Shown here: positions 32,111-43,605 of the stretch, in pieces | Numbering within the stretch: the stretch's first letter is position 1 | Layout: each line of letters begins with the position of its first letter | Source of the DNA: Acheta domesticus | Lineage: Eukaryota; Arthropoda; Insecta; Orthoptera; Gryllidae | Direction: 5' to 3' | NCBI GenBank assembly: GCA_031308135.1 | Contig: JAHLJT010000631.1 | Coordinates: 33,527,522-33,591,521, forward strand | DNA length: 64,000 nucleotides | Made by a program: the position numbers and the translations under genes | The notes under the pieces: generated by a model | What the model was told of the DNA's origin: nothing | The model's input: the letters and a program-made list of their open reading frames with translations, nothing else | Database searches by the model: none

Positions 32111-33360
32111 GTGTCTGGCTGGTGGAAGACCTTTCGCACAGCGATGGGCACTTCGTCTTTGCCAAACTTAGAACCTGTCAAACAAATCATTCACAGGCCT
32201 GGATGGACCATATCGCTGCGAATGGTACTCGCTGTGGCGTTGGCACAATGAAAAACCAAGCAGTTGGCAGTTTTGTTATGTTGCAAATCCTTGTAGTGTT
32301 GAGTTTTGAAAAAATAATTGCAATGCTCTTTTAAAAACATTCAATTAATTTGAACTAAATAAACCTCTTAAATTTGATAAACAATTTCAAGCAGTTGAAA
32401 TTGGTGGATTGTCCCCTAAGTCATCTTGGGTGTCAACTACTTGTAGAAATAGTAAATTTAAGTGGCTAATAATTGATTAGAATGCCCTAATTTTTAACGT
32501 TCTGTATACCAGTCAGAAGGATGTTTGATTGAAAACGTTATTTCGGCTCCCATGTAGGACGTTCTGCCACACTTGCATCCACTGTTTTCGTTCGTCAGTG
32601 TGTTGTGGTAGTGTAAACAACTCATACGCAAGTTCTCGACCATTTCAATACTTTGTACTAGCAGTAGTGTTCGACCAACTTAAAATATTGAACATCGAAG
32701 ATAGATCGGTGCCTACCATTCAGTTCTAAAGGAATTCGCTAAGTGTACTTTATTTTGCAAGATTGAGGGCCTGTTTCACCGGTACCTGATAACTTCTGGA
32801 TAGACCAGCTGACACTTCATCTTACGGATATGTTGAAAATATGTGTTTTACGAGTGTTAGATAAATCTATCCAGTGGTTAAAGTTACCGGTAAATAATCT
32901 GGAGGTTCGGGAGGCTGTTAAATGTTTATCTAGTAGTTAACTCCAAAATAACAGAATTTGTGTGTGAACTTGCTGCGTTATTCAAGGAATATCTGTGGTA
33001 TTCGGTGATGGACGACGTTATAGAGATGACAGAAGAGGAATTCTTTTGTCGATTAGAGCGTCCACATAGATGGCATGTGGGTCGGAATATTTTGTGATCC
33101 TTGACGAACATACAATATTTCAGATCCCGTTTTAGGTTAACGAAGCCTACAGTTGGCAAAGTTGGGTCTTTGATAGAACAGAAAATAAAAACCACTGATT
33201 TGTAAGTACCGACTTATATTATGTGTCAGCAAGTAATGGTCCTGCTAAATTCATTTTATGTCAAGATATTAAAATGTATACTTTGTGTTTTGTTAGCAGT
33301 TCAGAGATATCACCAGTAAACCAACTTCTTCATAATCTGCGTTATTTTGCAACGGGATAA
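32111..33360. other. intronic sequence, nothing identified
   Basis: Moderately AT-rich. Short ORFs lack motifs. No terminal repeats found. Confidence 0.35.
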
Positions 33361-34944
33361 TTTTTACTTTCCCGTATACGTACGTATACACTGAGTGATA
33401 TACGTAGTATAAGGAAAGTTATGTAATGCTGCGCGAAAAATTGGCCAATTTTCGGCGGAAAAAAATTAATTCCCGGGCCGTGAAAACGAATAAGTGGATA
33501 AAACCAGTTGCTAAATTAAGAAAAAAAATCCTCTATCTCGTGGTGTAGTCAAAATCCATGATTTGTTGCTTCTTTATACTTAAAAATCGATTGACGGCAT
33601 TCCGTCCGTCTGTCCGTCTGTGGTCAACGCTAGCGCCTAAACCGTTCGGTCGATTTTCTTCAAAATTGATATTCCCCAGTCGATCTGATTCTAGTCGAAG
33701 CTTTGTGATTTTCAAAAAGATTCTTTAAAATTTGGGGGTACTTTATATGAAGCCCCCCGGAGATTTTCAACATTTTCCGGCTCCAAATTTTTTCTTTAAA
33801 TTTCTTGTATGAATAGAGGAAAATACAGTTTTTAACATGGCATACGACCGATTTTCACGTACAGCTCTGAATTTTCGAAAATTGTGAAAGTTAGAATTTT
33901 TTTCGGCGTCTTTCTCCAACTACAAAATTGAAGATAGAGATTTTTTCTTCAAATAAAATTTGTTCTGCATATTGAGTTCTTTAATAAAGGTCATGTAAAT
34001 GTTTTTCACAATTGTGGTAGTTTTCGTGCAATATGTGCAATTTTAAAAAATTACAAAAACAACATTTTCTCAAAAAGGCTCCAAATTTTTTCTTTAAACT
34101 TTTGGTAGGGATAGTGGTAAATGTACTCTATCAATGACATAAAAGCCATTTTGGTCTATCGGTTGGTTTTTTCAAAAATTACAAAAATGTAAATATTTTT
34201 ACTTGTCTCTCACGTCGTTAATATTTACATTATCGGCGATTTTTTTTTACATTATTATATTTACGAGTATATATGCTTTAAATAATGTCAAGTAAAGTTT
34301 CTCGAAAACACTACCGTTTTCTGTGAAAAGTAGCTCAAATTTCGGCATTTTCAGAAATGCTCAAACGTCATTTTCTCGTATATGGCTGCAATTTTTTTCT
34401 TGAAACTTTTGTAATGGATAGTGCTAATTACACTCATTAGTATAGCGTGAAGTTTATTTTGAGTTTGTTTTTGTTTTTTTTCAAAAATTATATAAATGTA
34501 AATTTTTTGAAAGATCTCTCACATCTTTAATATGCACATTATCCACAATTTGTAAAGATGATTATATTTGTGAGTGTAAGTGCTTCAAATAACTTCAAAT
34601 AAAGAATTTTGAAAACTCAAAAATTTTCTGTGAAAATGAGCTTCAAATTTCGCATTTTTAGTAGTGCTAAAACGCCATTTTCTCTTAAACGGCACATAAT
34701 TTTTAAAAGAAAATTGCTATTTACAGCTAGGTTTTTGTGTTCTTTAATATTCTAAAATTAATGTTTCTGTTCTACCAATAGGAAACTGAAAAATTAAGAA
34801 AATGACAAAAAAATGTACTTTTGGCGATGATAGATGGTAGCTGGCAAGAAAGAGTATGTGGCAATTCCGAATAGCTAGTGAAGACCCAGGAAAATAGAAA
34901 ACTAATACGGGAAAGTCTGTGCCATTCTGTAGCACCACTAGTTT
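33361..34944 (+). repeat. dispersed repeat family X, copy 2
   Basis: Same start (TTTTTACTTTCCCGTATACG) and same end (GTCTGTGCCATTCTGTAGCA, CCACTAGTTT) as copy 1 and in the same orientation, but without the large internal duplication. It shares GTCCGTCTGTCCGTCTGTGG-type sequence near 33605 and AATAATGTCAAGTAAAGTTT near 34279. Both full copies lie in akirin intron 2. Confidence 0.82.
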
Positions 34945-36593
34945 ATCATAATTATAGCCTTCAGTGGGGTGAACAAATTTACTGCTTTTAGTAATTGAAG
35001 TGTCTCGTGCCATTGCAAAAATGAGATCTATAGTGTTTGTGAAGTTTCCAAGGAATATAGAAACCACTCGAGTAGATTTTTTATGAAATTGCTAGATTTT
35101 CTAGTGCACACATGTCCACATACAATCACTTGTTAAAGAGCAATATTGAAGGAAGTATTGCCCATTCTTCCATCACCCACTCCCATCTTATAAAAAAACA
35201 ATCCAGTCACCTAATGTGTTACCACCTTTAATGTGAATGTTACAAACGTCTCACATTATCCTTGAATGTTTAAGTCTCCAAAATCTAAGAAACTCCCTTG
35301 GCATCAAAAGAAATATTTAAGAAATATTTAATTCAATTGAAGATTGCACATCAATTTTAAGTTATCTTAATATTCCTGGTCTTGATAATATGAACTGAAT
35401 TATTGTAAAATTTATTGTCTTTACTATTTCTGTTTATTCTAACTTATCAAATGTATCTCTGGTGTAAATCAATAGTGGTCGTTAATGACCTTTGCTATTT
35501 TTAAAGCAACCTAAAATAAATATTTTTAAAAAAATTACGTGGTAAAATGTAACAGACATACATTTTGTTGATGTTTAAGAGAAGTGACATCTCAGAAACA
35601 TCATTTGCAGGAGAATGGGTTTATGCTGAGTGGAGCCAATTTTATAGTGTTCTACTCTACAAACAGTCTGTCTGGTGAACTATCGTAATGACCTTTTTCT
35701 AATAAAATAATTAAACACAAGTTTTCCTTCTTTTTAACAATCAATGAAATTTTTTTCTTAAAAAAAAAACGATTGTTCAACACAATGTTTCACGTATCAA
35801 TTACAAGCATCTTCAGAAGTATACAAAGACATAATTGACAGGAAAATAAAAAAATAACAAATTTTGAAGATAGTGAATAAAATAAAATAATCAAAAATAA
35901 AAGTTAAATAAAAATCAGAAATGAAATTCATTAATAAATCACGTATAAGTGAAAAATATTAAGTAGTAAGTACAAAGTATAAAAGTACATGGGAGAGAAC
36001 TTACCAAAACATGCTAAATTAAACACACATTTTTATAAAAGAAAAACATAACTATGTAAAAAACGTTATCAAAAAGGATAAATCCAATCGCAGAAGAAGG
36101 AAAAATTCCCATTGTGAGAACATACTTATACATCCTCACTTTCAGGAGACAGAGGCAAGTATGGGAAAGGAGAGAGCAGATCAGCGTAAAAAATAATTAT
36201 TTTGAATAGACAACTATGAAAGCAAATAAAAAAGAACAAACTAAAGTGGAAGGAACAGATCTAAACATAAGTACACCAATAAACGTATAAAGGTAAACGG
36301 AACTTAGCATGATATTAATTGTATGATAGAATTGATTAATACTGCGTTGGAATCAAATCTTTTCACAAACATTTATGAGAATGTTCTTTCTAAAATAAAA
36401 ATATCATAAAAAAATTGTTTTTGGAAGAAAAACATGGGTGCTTAAATTTATCTAAACTTTGGAGATTAAATCCTATAATTTGTTTTAATGCTGTCAGTAT
36501 TTAAAATAGATTGGTCTCTCATTTCATGGAGCATCCCACACTCCTCTGTGTGGGATTTTAATCAAGAAGTTCTGGACTTCATTCTGTTGATGT
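34945..36593. other. AT-rich intronic sequence, nothing identified
   Basis: Several A-rich runs (for example 35758-35770). No gene or bounded repeat seen. Confidence 0.35.
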
Positions 36594-36597
36594 TTAA

Positions 36598-39333
36598 CAC
36601 GTTGACTGCCACGTGGTGACATCGTGGACTCACAGATTAAAGAGACATTGCGGCCGCGTGAAGCCACGTCGGTCTCATGCAACCGATGAAGGAAGGAGCC
36701 ACATGGTGCCGCACTGGCTTCACGCAATGCTTTGATTTTCTGTTCAGACAATCTCTACGGCCACTAGGACCGAAAACATTCATTGGCTTCGGCCTCAGGA
36801 TTTAGTAAGATTGTAAATAAAAAAGATAAACAAAAATTGCCAGAAAGAGGAAATTTTTTACTAACTTGAAAATAATTAATCAAATTTAGTGAATGAAAGT
36901 GAATTAATATTTTAAATAAATTGATAAAATAAATAAAATATAATTGATATAAAACAATATACTAATCGGTAACTATTATAATTCTATTTTATATCAATTC
37001 TGTATTTTATCTCTTTATTTAAAATGTCAATTCACATCTTCCTTTTCTTCCAACAGCTGTTTAGAATATGCTGTGTTTCCTTACTCCTAGTACAAATCTT
37101 CATCAGAAACCTTCTTCAAAATCCTTCATTCTCTAAATTTAATTTGATTTGATTAATTTCTTGTACAATTATGACTTTTAAAAAAGCAATCAAGACAATA
37201 ATATTGGTCACATTCTTTACATTTATAAGTTGTTTGAGGTGTTTTCCTTGCAGCAATTTCTCTCCCATGTTTTTCTTTCATTTCCTTGTAACACTTGTTA
37301 CATCTTCTTCTTCCTTTTCTTCCAACATCTGTTAGGACATGCTGTGTTTCCTTACTCCTAGTAAAAACATTTTCAGAATCTTCCAATTTCAACAATCCTT
37401 TGACAATGTGCTCTCTAAATTCTGTAATTTTTAGTTTTTGATTTGCTACAGTTTGGTGCAGAATGAAAGCATTCACAATTGCTGTGTCTACTAATAATTC
37501 AATAGCCAATTTGCGATACCATTTTATACCCCTACGGATTGAGCTTGAATAAGACTTCTTTTGATCTGAGAGATCTATAAATGATTTATACTTAGTGTAA
37601 TCAACTATGATCTGTGGTTTTTCTTTTTCTTTGCCTCTCTGAATTACTGTAGTAATTTCATCTTTATGTTTCATGCTCAGAACCAAAACATCTTTCTTGT
37701 CTTTCCACTTCAGTACTACGACACCTGTGTTGCTTTCTTCGGCTATTGTATCACCCTTGTCAAGTTTTTTGTTCACCACATTGGATGGGTTGAACTTCCG
37801 ATTTGATCTCAAAGTTCCAATAAGGTGTGTCTGAACGTTTTGGAGATCATGGGCTAATGACACTGATGTATAATAATTATCTGTACAAAGCGTGCGACCC
37901 ATGCCTACTAATTCTTCCATAAGTTTCATGACGACTCCTGATGGAACTGTCTTTTCCTTTGATTTTTCCTGACCACAATAAACATGTAAATTGTACGTGT
38001 AACCTCCAGCAAGGCATAATTTGAAGACTTTTATTCCAAATCTATGTCTCTTATTTGCAATATATTGCCTAAATCCTAATCGCCCTCTCCACGGTACAAG
38101 AGTCTCGTCAATGCAAACCACTTCACCTGGATTAACGATCTTTTGGAAATTTTGTATTATTTTGTTCAACAGAGGTCTTATTTTCTGCAATCGGTCCTCA
38201 GAAACAATTTCATTGTCATTGAAATGTATCATTTTGAGCAACAATTGAAACCTGTTGCGTGACATCTTCGAAGTAATAGTATTCATGTAGATGCTATTTT
38301 TCGACCAATATTTTTCAATTGATGGAAATTTGCATAATCCCATCCAAATATGTAAACCTAAAAAAATTTCCATTTCTTCGCGATCTGTATTACGCCAAGC
38401 TGTTACCCTGGACCTTTTGTATCTATTTTTCAATACACACTGAGATGCGTAACGATTTGTTTCTTCAACGATCAGGTTTAAAATGTCCTCATTTATCATA
38501 ATTTTATAAAAATCAGAGGGCTCCTTGTCGTAATAATTTTCATAGAGATTTGATGTTATTCCAGAGTTGCCACTGTCAAATTGAAATACCTTCAAATTGT
38601 TTCCGGTGACAGGTCCCCAAGATATTAAAGAATTCACGGATTTTGAGATTTCTTCATTATATTCGTGTGTCTCATCGGCAAACAACGTATTTATTACCAA
38701 ATCTATTGTTTCATCGACACTGTCTCGACTAGTAGATGGCACTGCATTTTGACACAGATTTAAATGTTCTTTAGGAACACGTTTCGTTTTTGTTTCCACT
38801 GAATGCTCGAAAGAATTTTCTGAACCATCACTATCTGAACAATCTGGATTATAATCATTGTCCGAGAAATCACTGTCCGAGAAATCACTCTCTTCCTCTG
38901 ATAAAACTTCCTGCACCATTTTACAAAACTGTTCATCCTCAAAACGTGACATTGCAATCGCACAACAAAGGAAATGTGAACTGGTCTGTACTATCGCCGG
39001 ACGGCTGCAGCCACCCCACCTATCACCACCTTCTCCGAATGCTTCGTGACGCAATAATACCGAGGAAAGACATATCTGGATCGGCTTGATAAGACTCTTA
39101 GATGTGGTGACACGTTGGTCTCACATGGCTCCTACGATAAATCTCTACCCTACAGCCGCGTGAGACCGACGTGGCTTCACGAATTAAAAAATGTTATAAT
39201 TTACAAAATATGCACGCATCGCGTAACTCAACGTTCTCTAATAATAATCCATAAATTTTTTTATATAAATTCTTCAAAAACATTTTTGGCCACTATGATA
39301 CGTTAAATCAATACAATGGTGGCAGTCAACGTG
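36598..39333 (-). mobile_element. apparently complete piggyBac-like DNA transposon
   Basis: A perfect 15-bp terminal inverted repeat, CACGTTGACTGCCAC, lies at 36598-36612 and inverted at 39319-39333. The target TTAA is duplicated on both sides (36594-36597 and 39334-39337). A second perfect inverted pair of 21 bp lies just inside each end (36657-36677 and 39161-39181; key sequence AGCCACGTCGGTCTC). The 2.7-kb element carries one intact transposase on the minus strand, opposite to akirin, whose intron 2 it occupies. This is the expected structure of an autonomous, possibly active copy. Confidence 0.95.
37153..38952 (-). CDS. piggyBac-like transposase, intact, 599 residues
   Basis: A DDD transposase that excises and pastes the element at TTAA sites without leaving a footprint. 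The start MSRFEDEQF (38952) is preferred over the ATG at 39054, which would add 34 Cys/Gly-rich residues not typical of the family; the MSxFxDEE-type acidic N-terminus (to ~residue 45, ESDFSDSDFSDND) is typical. Catalytic aspartates are visible: D282 in CIDETLVPWRGR, D358 in CTDNYYTS and D460 in SFIDLSDQ. The C-terminal Cys-rich domain (CNKCYKEM 551-558, CKECDQYYCLDC 568-579) is complete. There are no stops or frameshifts, and the length is usual for the family (about 550-650). Stop TAA at 37153-37155. Confidence 0.95.
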   Translation of the reverse strand: MSRFEDEQFCKMVQEVLSEEESDFSDSDFSDNDYNPDCSDSDGSENSFEHSVETKTKRVPKEHLNLCQNAVPSTSRDSVDETIDLVINTLFADETHEYNEEISKSVNSLISWGPVTGNNLKVFQFDSGNSGITSNLYENYYDKEPSDFYKIMINEDILNLIVEETNRYASQCVLKNRYKRSRVTAWRNTDREEMEIFLGLHIWMGLCKFPSIEKYWSKNSIYMNTITSKMSRNRFQLLLKMIHFNDNEIVSEDRLQKIRPLLNKIIQNFQKIVNPGEVVCIDETLVPWRGRLGFRQYIANKRHRFGIKVFKLCLAGGYTYNLHVYCGQEKSKEKTVPSGVVMKLMEELVGMGRTLCTDNYYTSVSLAHDLQNVQTHLIGTLRSNRKFNPSNVVNKKLDKGDTIAEESNTGVVVLKWKDKKDVLVLSMKHKDEITTVIQRGKEKEKPQIIVDYTKYKSFIDLSDQKKSYSSSIRRGIKWYRKLAIELLVDTAIVNAFILHQTVANQKLKITEFREHIVKGLLKLEDSENVFTRSKETQHVLTDVGRKGRRRCNKCYKEMKEKHGREIAARKTPQTTYKCKECDQYYCLDCFFKSHNCTRN

Positions 39334-39337
39334 TTAA

Positions 39338-40250
39338 GTCTATTTTTTCTGACTTTTTTATTTTCTTTATTTAATTGTAAATTATACAGTAAAAATTCTG
39401 TTCATGAAGTGAATGGTATTTAGAAATTTATATTTATAATATATATAATAGGCTGGTCATCAGAGAAGTCTGAATATTGAGTAATTTATGAGAAATATGC
39501 AATAGAATATAAAAATATGTTTTCAAAGATATCCTCCACAATCCTATCAAAATTTGTAATGGATTTCTTCGCCTTTCTCCTCATTCAAAATCTGTCATTT
39601 TTTGTAAGCATCATTTCGATCATAATTTTGTTTTCAACTAAAAAAATACATTGAACAGATTTAATCAAATTTTCTTAATCTCTTCAGCACTTCATACTTT
39701 TATTTAAGATGTTTCCCTTCACAAAAACCATCCCCCACTGAGCTATTGCAAGCCGTTTCATTAGCTATTCATTCCATATTCTGTCACATGGTAGAACCAT
39801 TTATTTTACATTCCATAATATTTTTCCTCTCTGCGACGGGGGATACAAGTCTTTCCTCGCATGTGAAATTATCTCTTTCTCGCTTCTCTCCCCTTTCCAT
39901 TTTGCAATTCCTACACGCACAAAGTATGACGCAATAAATCAAATTTTTACACCGAACTTGCCCACCACAGCCGAAGTAAACCGTAACACAACATAACAGT
40001 GAATGAAGCGAAAAACTCCTCACAATTCCTCCCCAAAAGAAATTCGAATTCGCGCGTACAGAGCACGTTTGAGTCGAAAATGCGGCGTTGCAATCAGCAA
40101 GGTTATTTATCAGAAAGATATGTCAGATATTTTAACAGGAAAGACCTTGGTGAAACAAAAAATTTGTATCAGACACTTTTATTTGACAGACACATTATCT
40201 GTCGGATTAGTATTCGGAACTTTATCAGACACCGGTGAAACAAGCCCTTA
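39338..40250. other. intronic sequence, nothing identified
   Basis: AT-rich to ~39990, then a short segment with two overlapping ORFs (~40000-40250) that show no known motif. Confidence 0.35.
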
Positions 40251-41240
40251 GGCCCGCAACAGACTACGCCGAGGAATGTGTTTCCAGAAATGTGCGACGA
40301 GAAATGTGGAAAATCGAAACAAGGGACTCTTATGGACCCCCACTCATCTGAAAGAGTTTCCTCGTTCGCCTCTGCGGAGGCGAAAGAGTTCCTCGCTTGA
40401 GTCGGTTGGCGAGCGAGTTTTCTCGGACACATTTCTACTCTTTCACTTGTTATACATTTGGGCGTTCGCTGCCGCAGGAAAACACCAAACAGTGCATAGA
40501 ACTGAGTGAGGTTATAACGTTTGGCAGTAAAAGATGCGATAAACTACCAGTTTTTTAATTGTTTTCTTGAATTTTCTCTTTAAACAGAAATGAACACGTA
40601 AAAACTTGTATGGAAGATATTCTTATTTGTGTGAAATCCGCTAATAATGAGTAATATAAAAATAAAAATTTGAAGCTAGAAACTTGAAAGGGTATTTTGA
40701 AAGAATTGAATTAATTTATTACTTTTCTTAATTGGTATTTATGAATGAATTTATTAATTGTGAATTTTATTATTAATTATTTTATCATCTATTCATTATT
40801 CAAGCAACAAATATAGTAAACCAGAGCGTGGTAGAGTTTACGGAGTTAAAGAAAATTTGCTGATGTACAACTTCTCCCTTATACGTCACTTAACTTCTTG
40901 TTTTTTAACATTAGATAATGATTTGTATGCAATGTAGTAGTGTGTTTCTCTCTAGGTAATTCGAACTCGTTAAACAAATGGTTTACGATTATTGTAACAA
41001 AACAAGGATATCACGAGTAAAAATTACATAAGAGCATTTAATAAAACAAGAAATGGGACTCTCAGATGATCTCATAGCTAAAACTGCTGCCATCACTCTC
41101 GGCTTGTGGCACATAAAGGCATTTCGAGACATCGAATAACCTCTTTGTAGTGTGTGGACGCAGCCTCGCCGGCTTATTTCCACATTTCTCGTCGCACATT
41201 TCTCGCAACGCATTCCTCTGTGTAGTCTGTTGCGGGCTCC
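40251..41240. repeat. element bounded by a ~60-bp inverted repeat
   Basis: GGCCCGCAACAGACTACGCC (from 40251) is matched in inverted orientation by GTAGTCTGTTGCGGGCTCC ending near 41240. The match continues inwards: GAAATGTGCGACGAGAAATG and TGGAAA lie on the left (~40290-40312), and their inverse at 41172-41205. About 0.9 kb lies between the arms, with no coding frame. The structure suggests a non-autonomous DNA transposon of unassigned family; target duplications are not obvious. Confidence 0.6.
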
Positions 41241-41599
41241 ACACAATCGCTTATCGCCGAGCAGCGAGCTACTGCTCGCCCAATCCCGACCAGCTGATGT
41301 GTTCGGCAAACGTTCGCTTCCTTTGTGTCCAAAAGGCCGAGACGCGGTGGGTAGGGCAAGCGCCGAATGTTCGTCACTCGGCGAATAGCAAGCAACTCGT
41401 CCACATTGCTCGAGATTCGGCGAGCGATTGCTGGCTGTTCGCCTAATAGCGAATCTGTGGAACCGCCTACATGTTTCTGTCGCGCACGTTTTCTTGAGAC
41501 CAGGAATATCTCTCCCCATTCTTTTATTAAAATTGATTAAATCGAGAATAAATGTTAGCGACGAGTGTTGCGTACAAAATCTGATTAACCAGATATGAT
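41241..41599. other. GC-richer sequence beyond the inverted-repeat element
   Basis: Contains CGGCGA/GAGCGA-type phrases similar to the inside of the neighbouring element (for example GGCGAGCGA near 40407 and CGGCGAGCGATTGC near 41418). It may be part of a larger version of that element. Minus-strand frames here have no motif. Confidence 0.35.
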
Positions 41600-41760
41600 C
41601 GCTCTCGTATAAGTACGCCAGTACTGCTCGATACAGTCGCGATCATACGACTCCTAGCGGCCCAACCGAGAACGACACGAAATACCGTAAGATATTCCAT
41701 TTTTTTGACAACCCCCCCCCCCCCCCCCCGTGCGCAAAGAAAAAAAACTGAAGTATATTT
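41600..41760. repeat. half copy of a palindromic MITE family, with a poly-C run
   Basis: GCGATCATACGACTCCTAGC, then GAAATACCGTAAGATATTCC and AAAGAAAAAAAACTGAAGTA. This matches the right arm of the palindrome at 56467-56700 (see there). A run of about 20 C interrupts the arm at 41711-41730. Confidence 0.75.
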
Positions 41761-42054
41761 CAGTGTCTTCTGCATTTCGACATTGCGGCTGGTGTAATGG
41801 ACGGGAGTAATGAAATAAAGCGTTGCGATGCATCATGAAATTATTGCGTTTTAAAGTGTTTTTTGTTTTTGTGTAGAGTTCATATTTCCTGCATCCGAAT
41901 ATTGGAGAATGTCCACACTTGTTGATAACTTCGGTGAGAAGCTGGCACAGATGTCATAGACGTCAATGGCATTTATATAAATTAATTTATACATTAAAAT
42001 AAATAAATGTGAACGCCAGCTAGTAGAAAAGCACTTCCAGCATTTTAATGTGTT

Positions 42055-42095
<41 letters not shown>

Positions 42096-43239
42096 GCTCA
42101 AAGATTGCAAAACCTGATCCTCGAAACGTCACAAAAAAGAACTTTGTTAATGAATGAAAACTTAAAAGTTTATGATTTTATTTCTGAAATGTCTTGTGCC
42201 AAGAAAATTGTTGCCAAACTGATATGAAATTTTGGACATTTGTGTATAATATGAAACTTCAGCTGCTGTGTGTGCTGTTTAAAAGATTGAATTGAGGTTT
42301 CGTGTATGTATCTTTCAGTACTATTCTTTTAGTGCTGAAATAAGTTTTTTGAGTACTTCAGGAATTGGAAAATGCTGTAGACTTTTGGCAAGGCAAACAT
42401 TTGATAACTGTTTATAAATAGATTGAAGCTTACTGTTAAAATGCCAGTGCTCATTTGTACTCAACAAATAGTTTTACCACTCTGACATCTTGGAAAATCA
42501 TAGAACAGAGAATATTAGTATTACTCTGATAATCAATGAAATTGCTTTTAATTTTTGTGCGGATTGAATTTCAGAATTGTGTGATGTTGGGGAAAGGGGG
42601 AATTGAGAATGAAGCACAAAAATCTCTATTTACTCTGTGAATGTCTAGTGAAACCTTGTGAAAAACTAATAGAAAAGAGGCCACAGTCTGTAAAAGTACA
42701 TGCAATGCTTTTTTACATGCTTCAGATAGTAAATAATTTTAAGAAAAACATGTCTTAAGTTTATAAATAAATGTATGTCTTAACAACAGTGTTCAAGTTT
42801 TGAATAAGGAGAGTTTTGATTTTCAATGAAATTGTTTCTGGTAAAATTTGTTATTGGGTGATAATCTATTCCTAAATAAAATTCAATTATAAGTAATGAT
42901 GATAAAAATTATTCTTTTGCATTTGAAATAATTAAGATAATGGAATTTAAATCTCAGAATCGATAGGTTTTTGTAAGAAACAGAGCTGTAAGTTTGTATT
43001 TGTTTTTGAAGTTAGTCACAAAATTACCTGTGTTGATTGCAGAAATATTTGTTCAGGATTTTGTCAAACATTTTTGATTTGTAAATTTAAGAGGAACCAG
43101 CTATACACTTCTAATTGCTTGCATAATAAGCAAATGATTTTCTCAGTGCTATCATGAGCAGAAAATTGCTATTTAAGTGATTATTCGGAATATAATGACA
43201 AATTTATTTTCACTTAATAATTTCATTTTATACTTGCAG
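41761..43239. other. end of akirin intron 2, AT-rich, with a long poly-T tract
   Basis: A run of more than 30 T at about 42057-42092 is the only notable element. It could be the tail of a minus-strand retroposed sequence. No gene is seen. Confidence 0.4.
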
Positions 43240-43402
43240 GTTGGGATGATTTGTGAACGTATGTTGAGAGAGCGAGAAAACCAAATCAGGGAAGAATATG
43301 ATCGTGTTCTCAATACTAAATTGTCTGAGCAATATGATGCTTTTGTCAGATTCACCTATGATCAAATCCAGAAACGCTTTGAGGCAGCAGCAGTTCCCAG
43401 CT
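43240..43402 (+). CDS. akirin: akirin, exon 3
   Basis: Follows acceptor TTGCAG in phase 0 and encodes the highly conserved C-terminal helix region [19 protein letters not shown] through [15 protein letters not shown]. It ends AGCT|GTAAGT with one base of a Tyr codon carried over. No disruption. Confidence 0.97.
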
Positions 43403-43488
43403 GTAAGTATTCCCAACCTGATTGTTTTTATTAAGGAAAAAATTTGAAGCTCATGCTCATTATTGTTTTGTTGTTGTTTTTTTTGCAG

Positions 43489-43499
43489 ACTTGTCCTAA
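43489..43499 (+). CDS. akirin: akirin, exon 4 coding end (Tyr-Leu-Ser stop)
   Basis: After TTTTTTTTGCAG, the bases ACTTGTCCTAA complete Tyr and add Leu-Ser-stop, giving the universal akirin C-terminus AVPSYLS. Too short for ORF finding, but fixed by splice phase and conservation. The intron before it is 86 bp. Confidence 0.95.
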
Positions 43500-43599
43500 A
43501 TTAACAGCTGTTGCTGGTGAAGTTCCAGTACCTCTAGCCAAGCAACATCTATCAAGAAACAAGTTTTTTCCTCTTTAGTCTAAATGCTGTGCCTCATTA

Positions 43600-43605
43600 A
43601 ATAAA
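43600..43605 (+). promoter_or_regulatory. akirin: first polyadenylation hexamer after akirin
   Basis: AATAAA about 100 bases after the akirin stop codon. Further AATAAA motifs downstream (for example near 44194) could give longer 3'UTRs. Confidence 0.5.

Larger units (their letters stand above)
25783..43239 (+). other. akirin: akirin intron 2, ~17.5 kb, packed with transposons
   Basis: GTAAAC donor at 25783 and TACTTGCAG acceptor ending at 43239, phase 0. Insects often have short akirin introns, so the length reflects insertions: two piggyBac elements, two family X copies, a SINE-like piece, an inverted-repeat element and a palindromic MITE half. The exons on both sides are intact, so the gene should still splice. 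Confidence 0.93.

Noticed and set aside
38953..39054. Longer N-terminus for the piggyBac transposase
   Set aside because: The 34 added residues are Gly/Cys-rich and unlike piggyBac starts; MSRFEDEQF is typical.
40989..41519. 176-codon minus-strand ORF
   Set aside because: It crosses the inverted-repeat element and its flank and shows no transposase motif.
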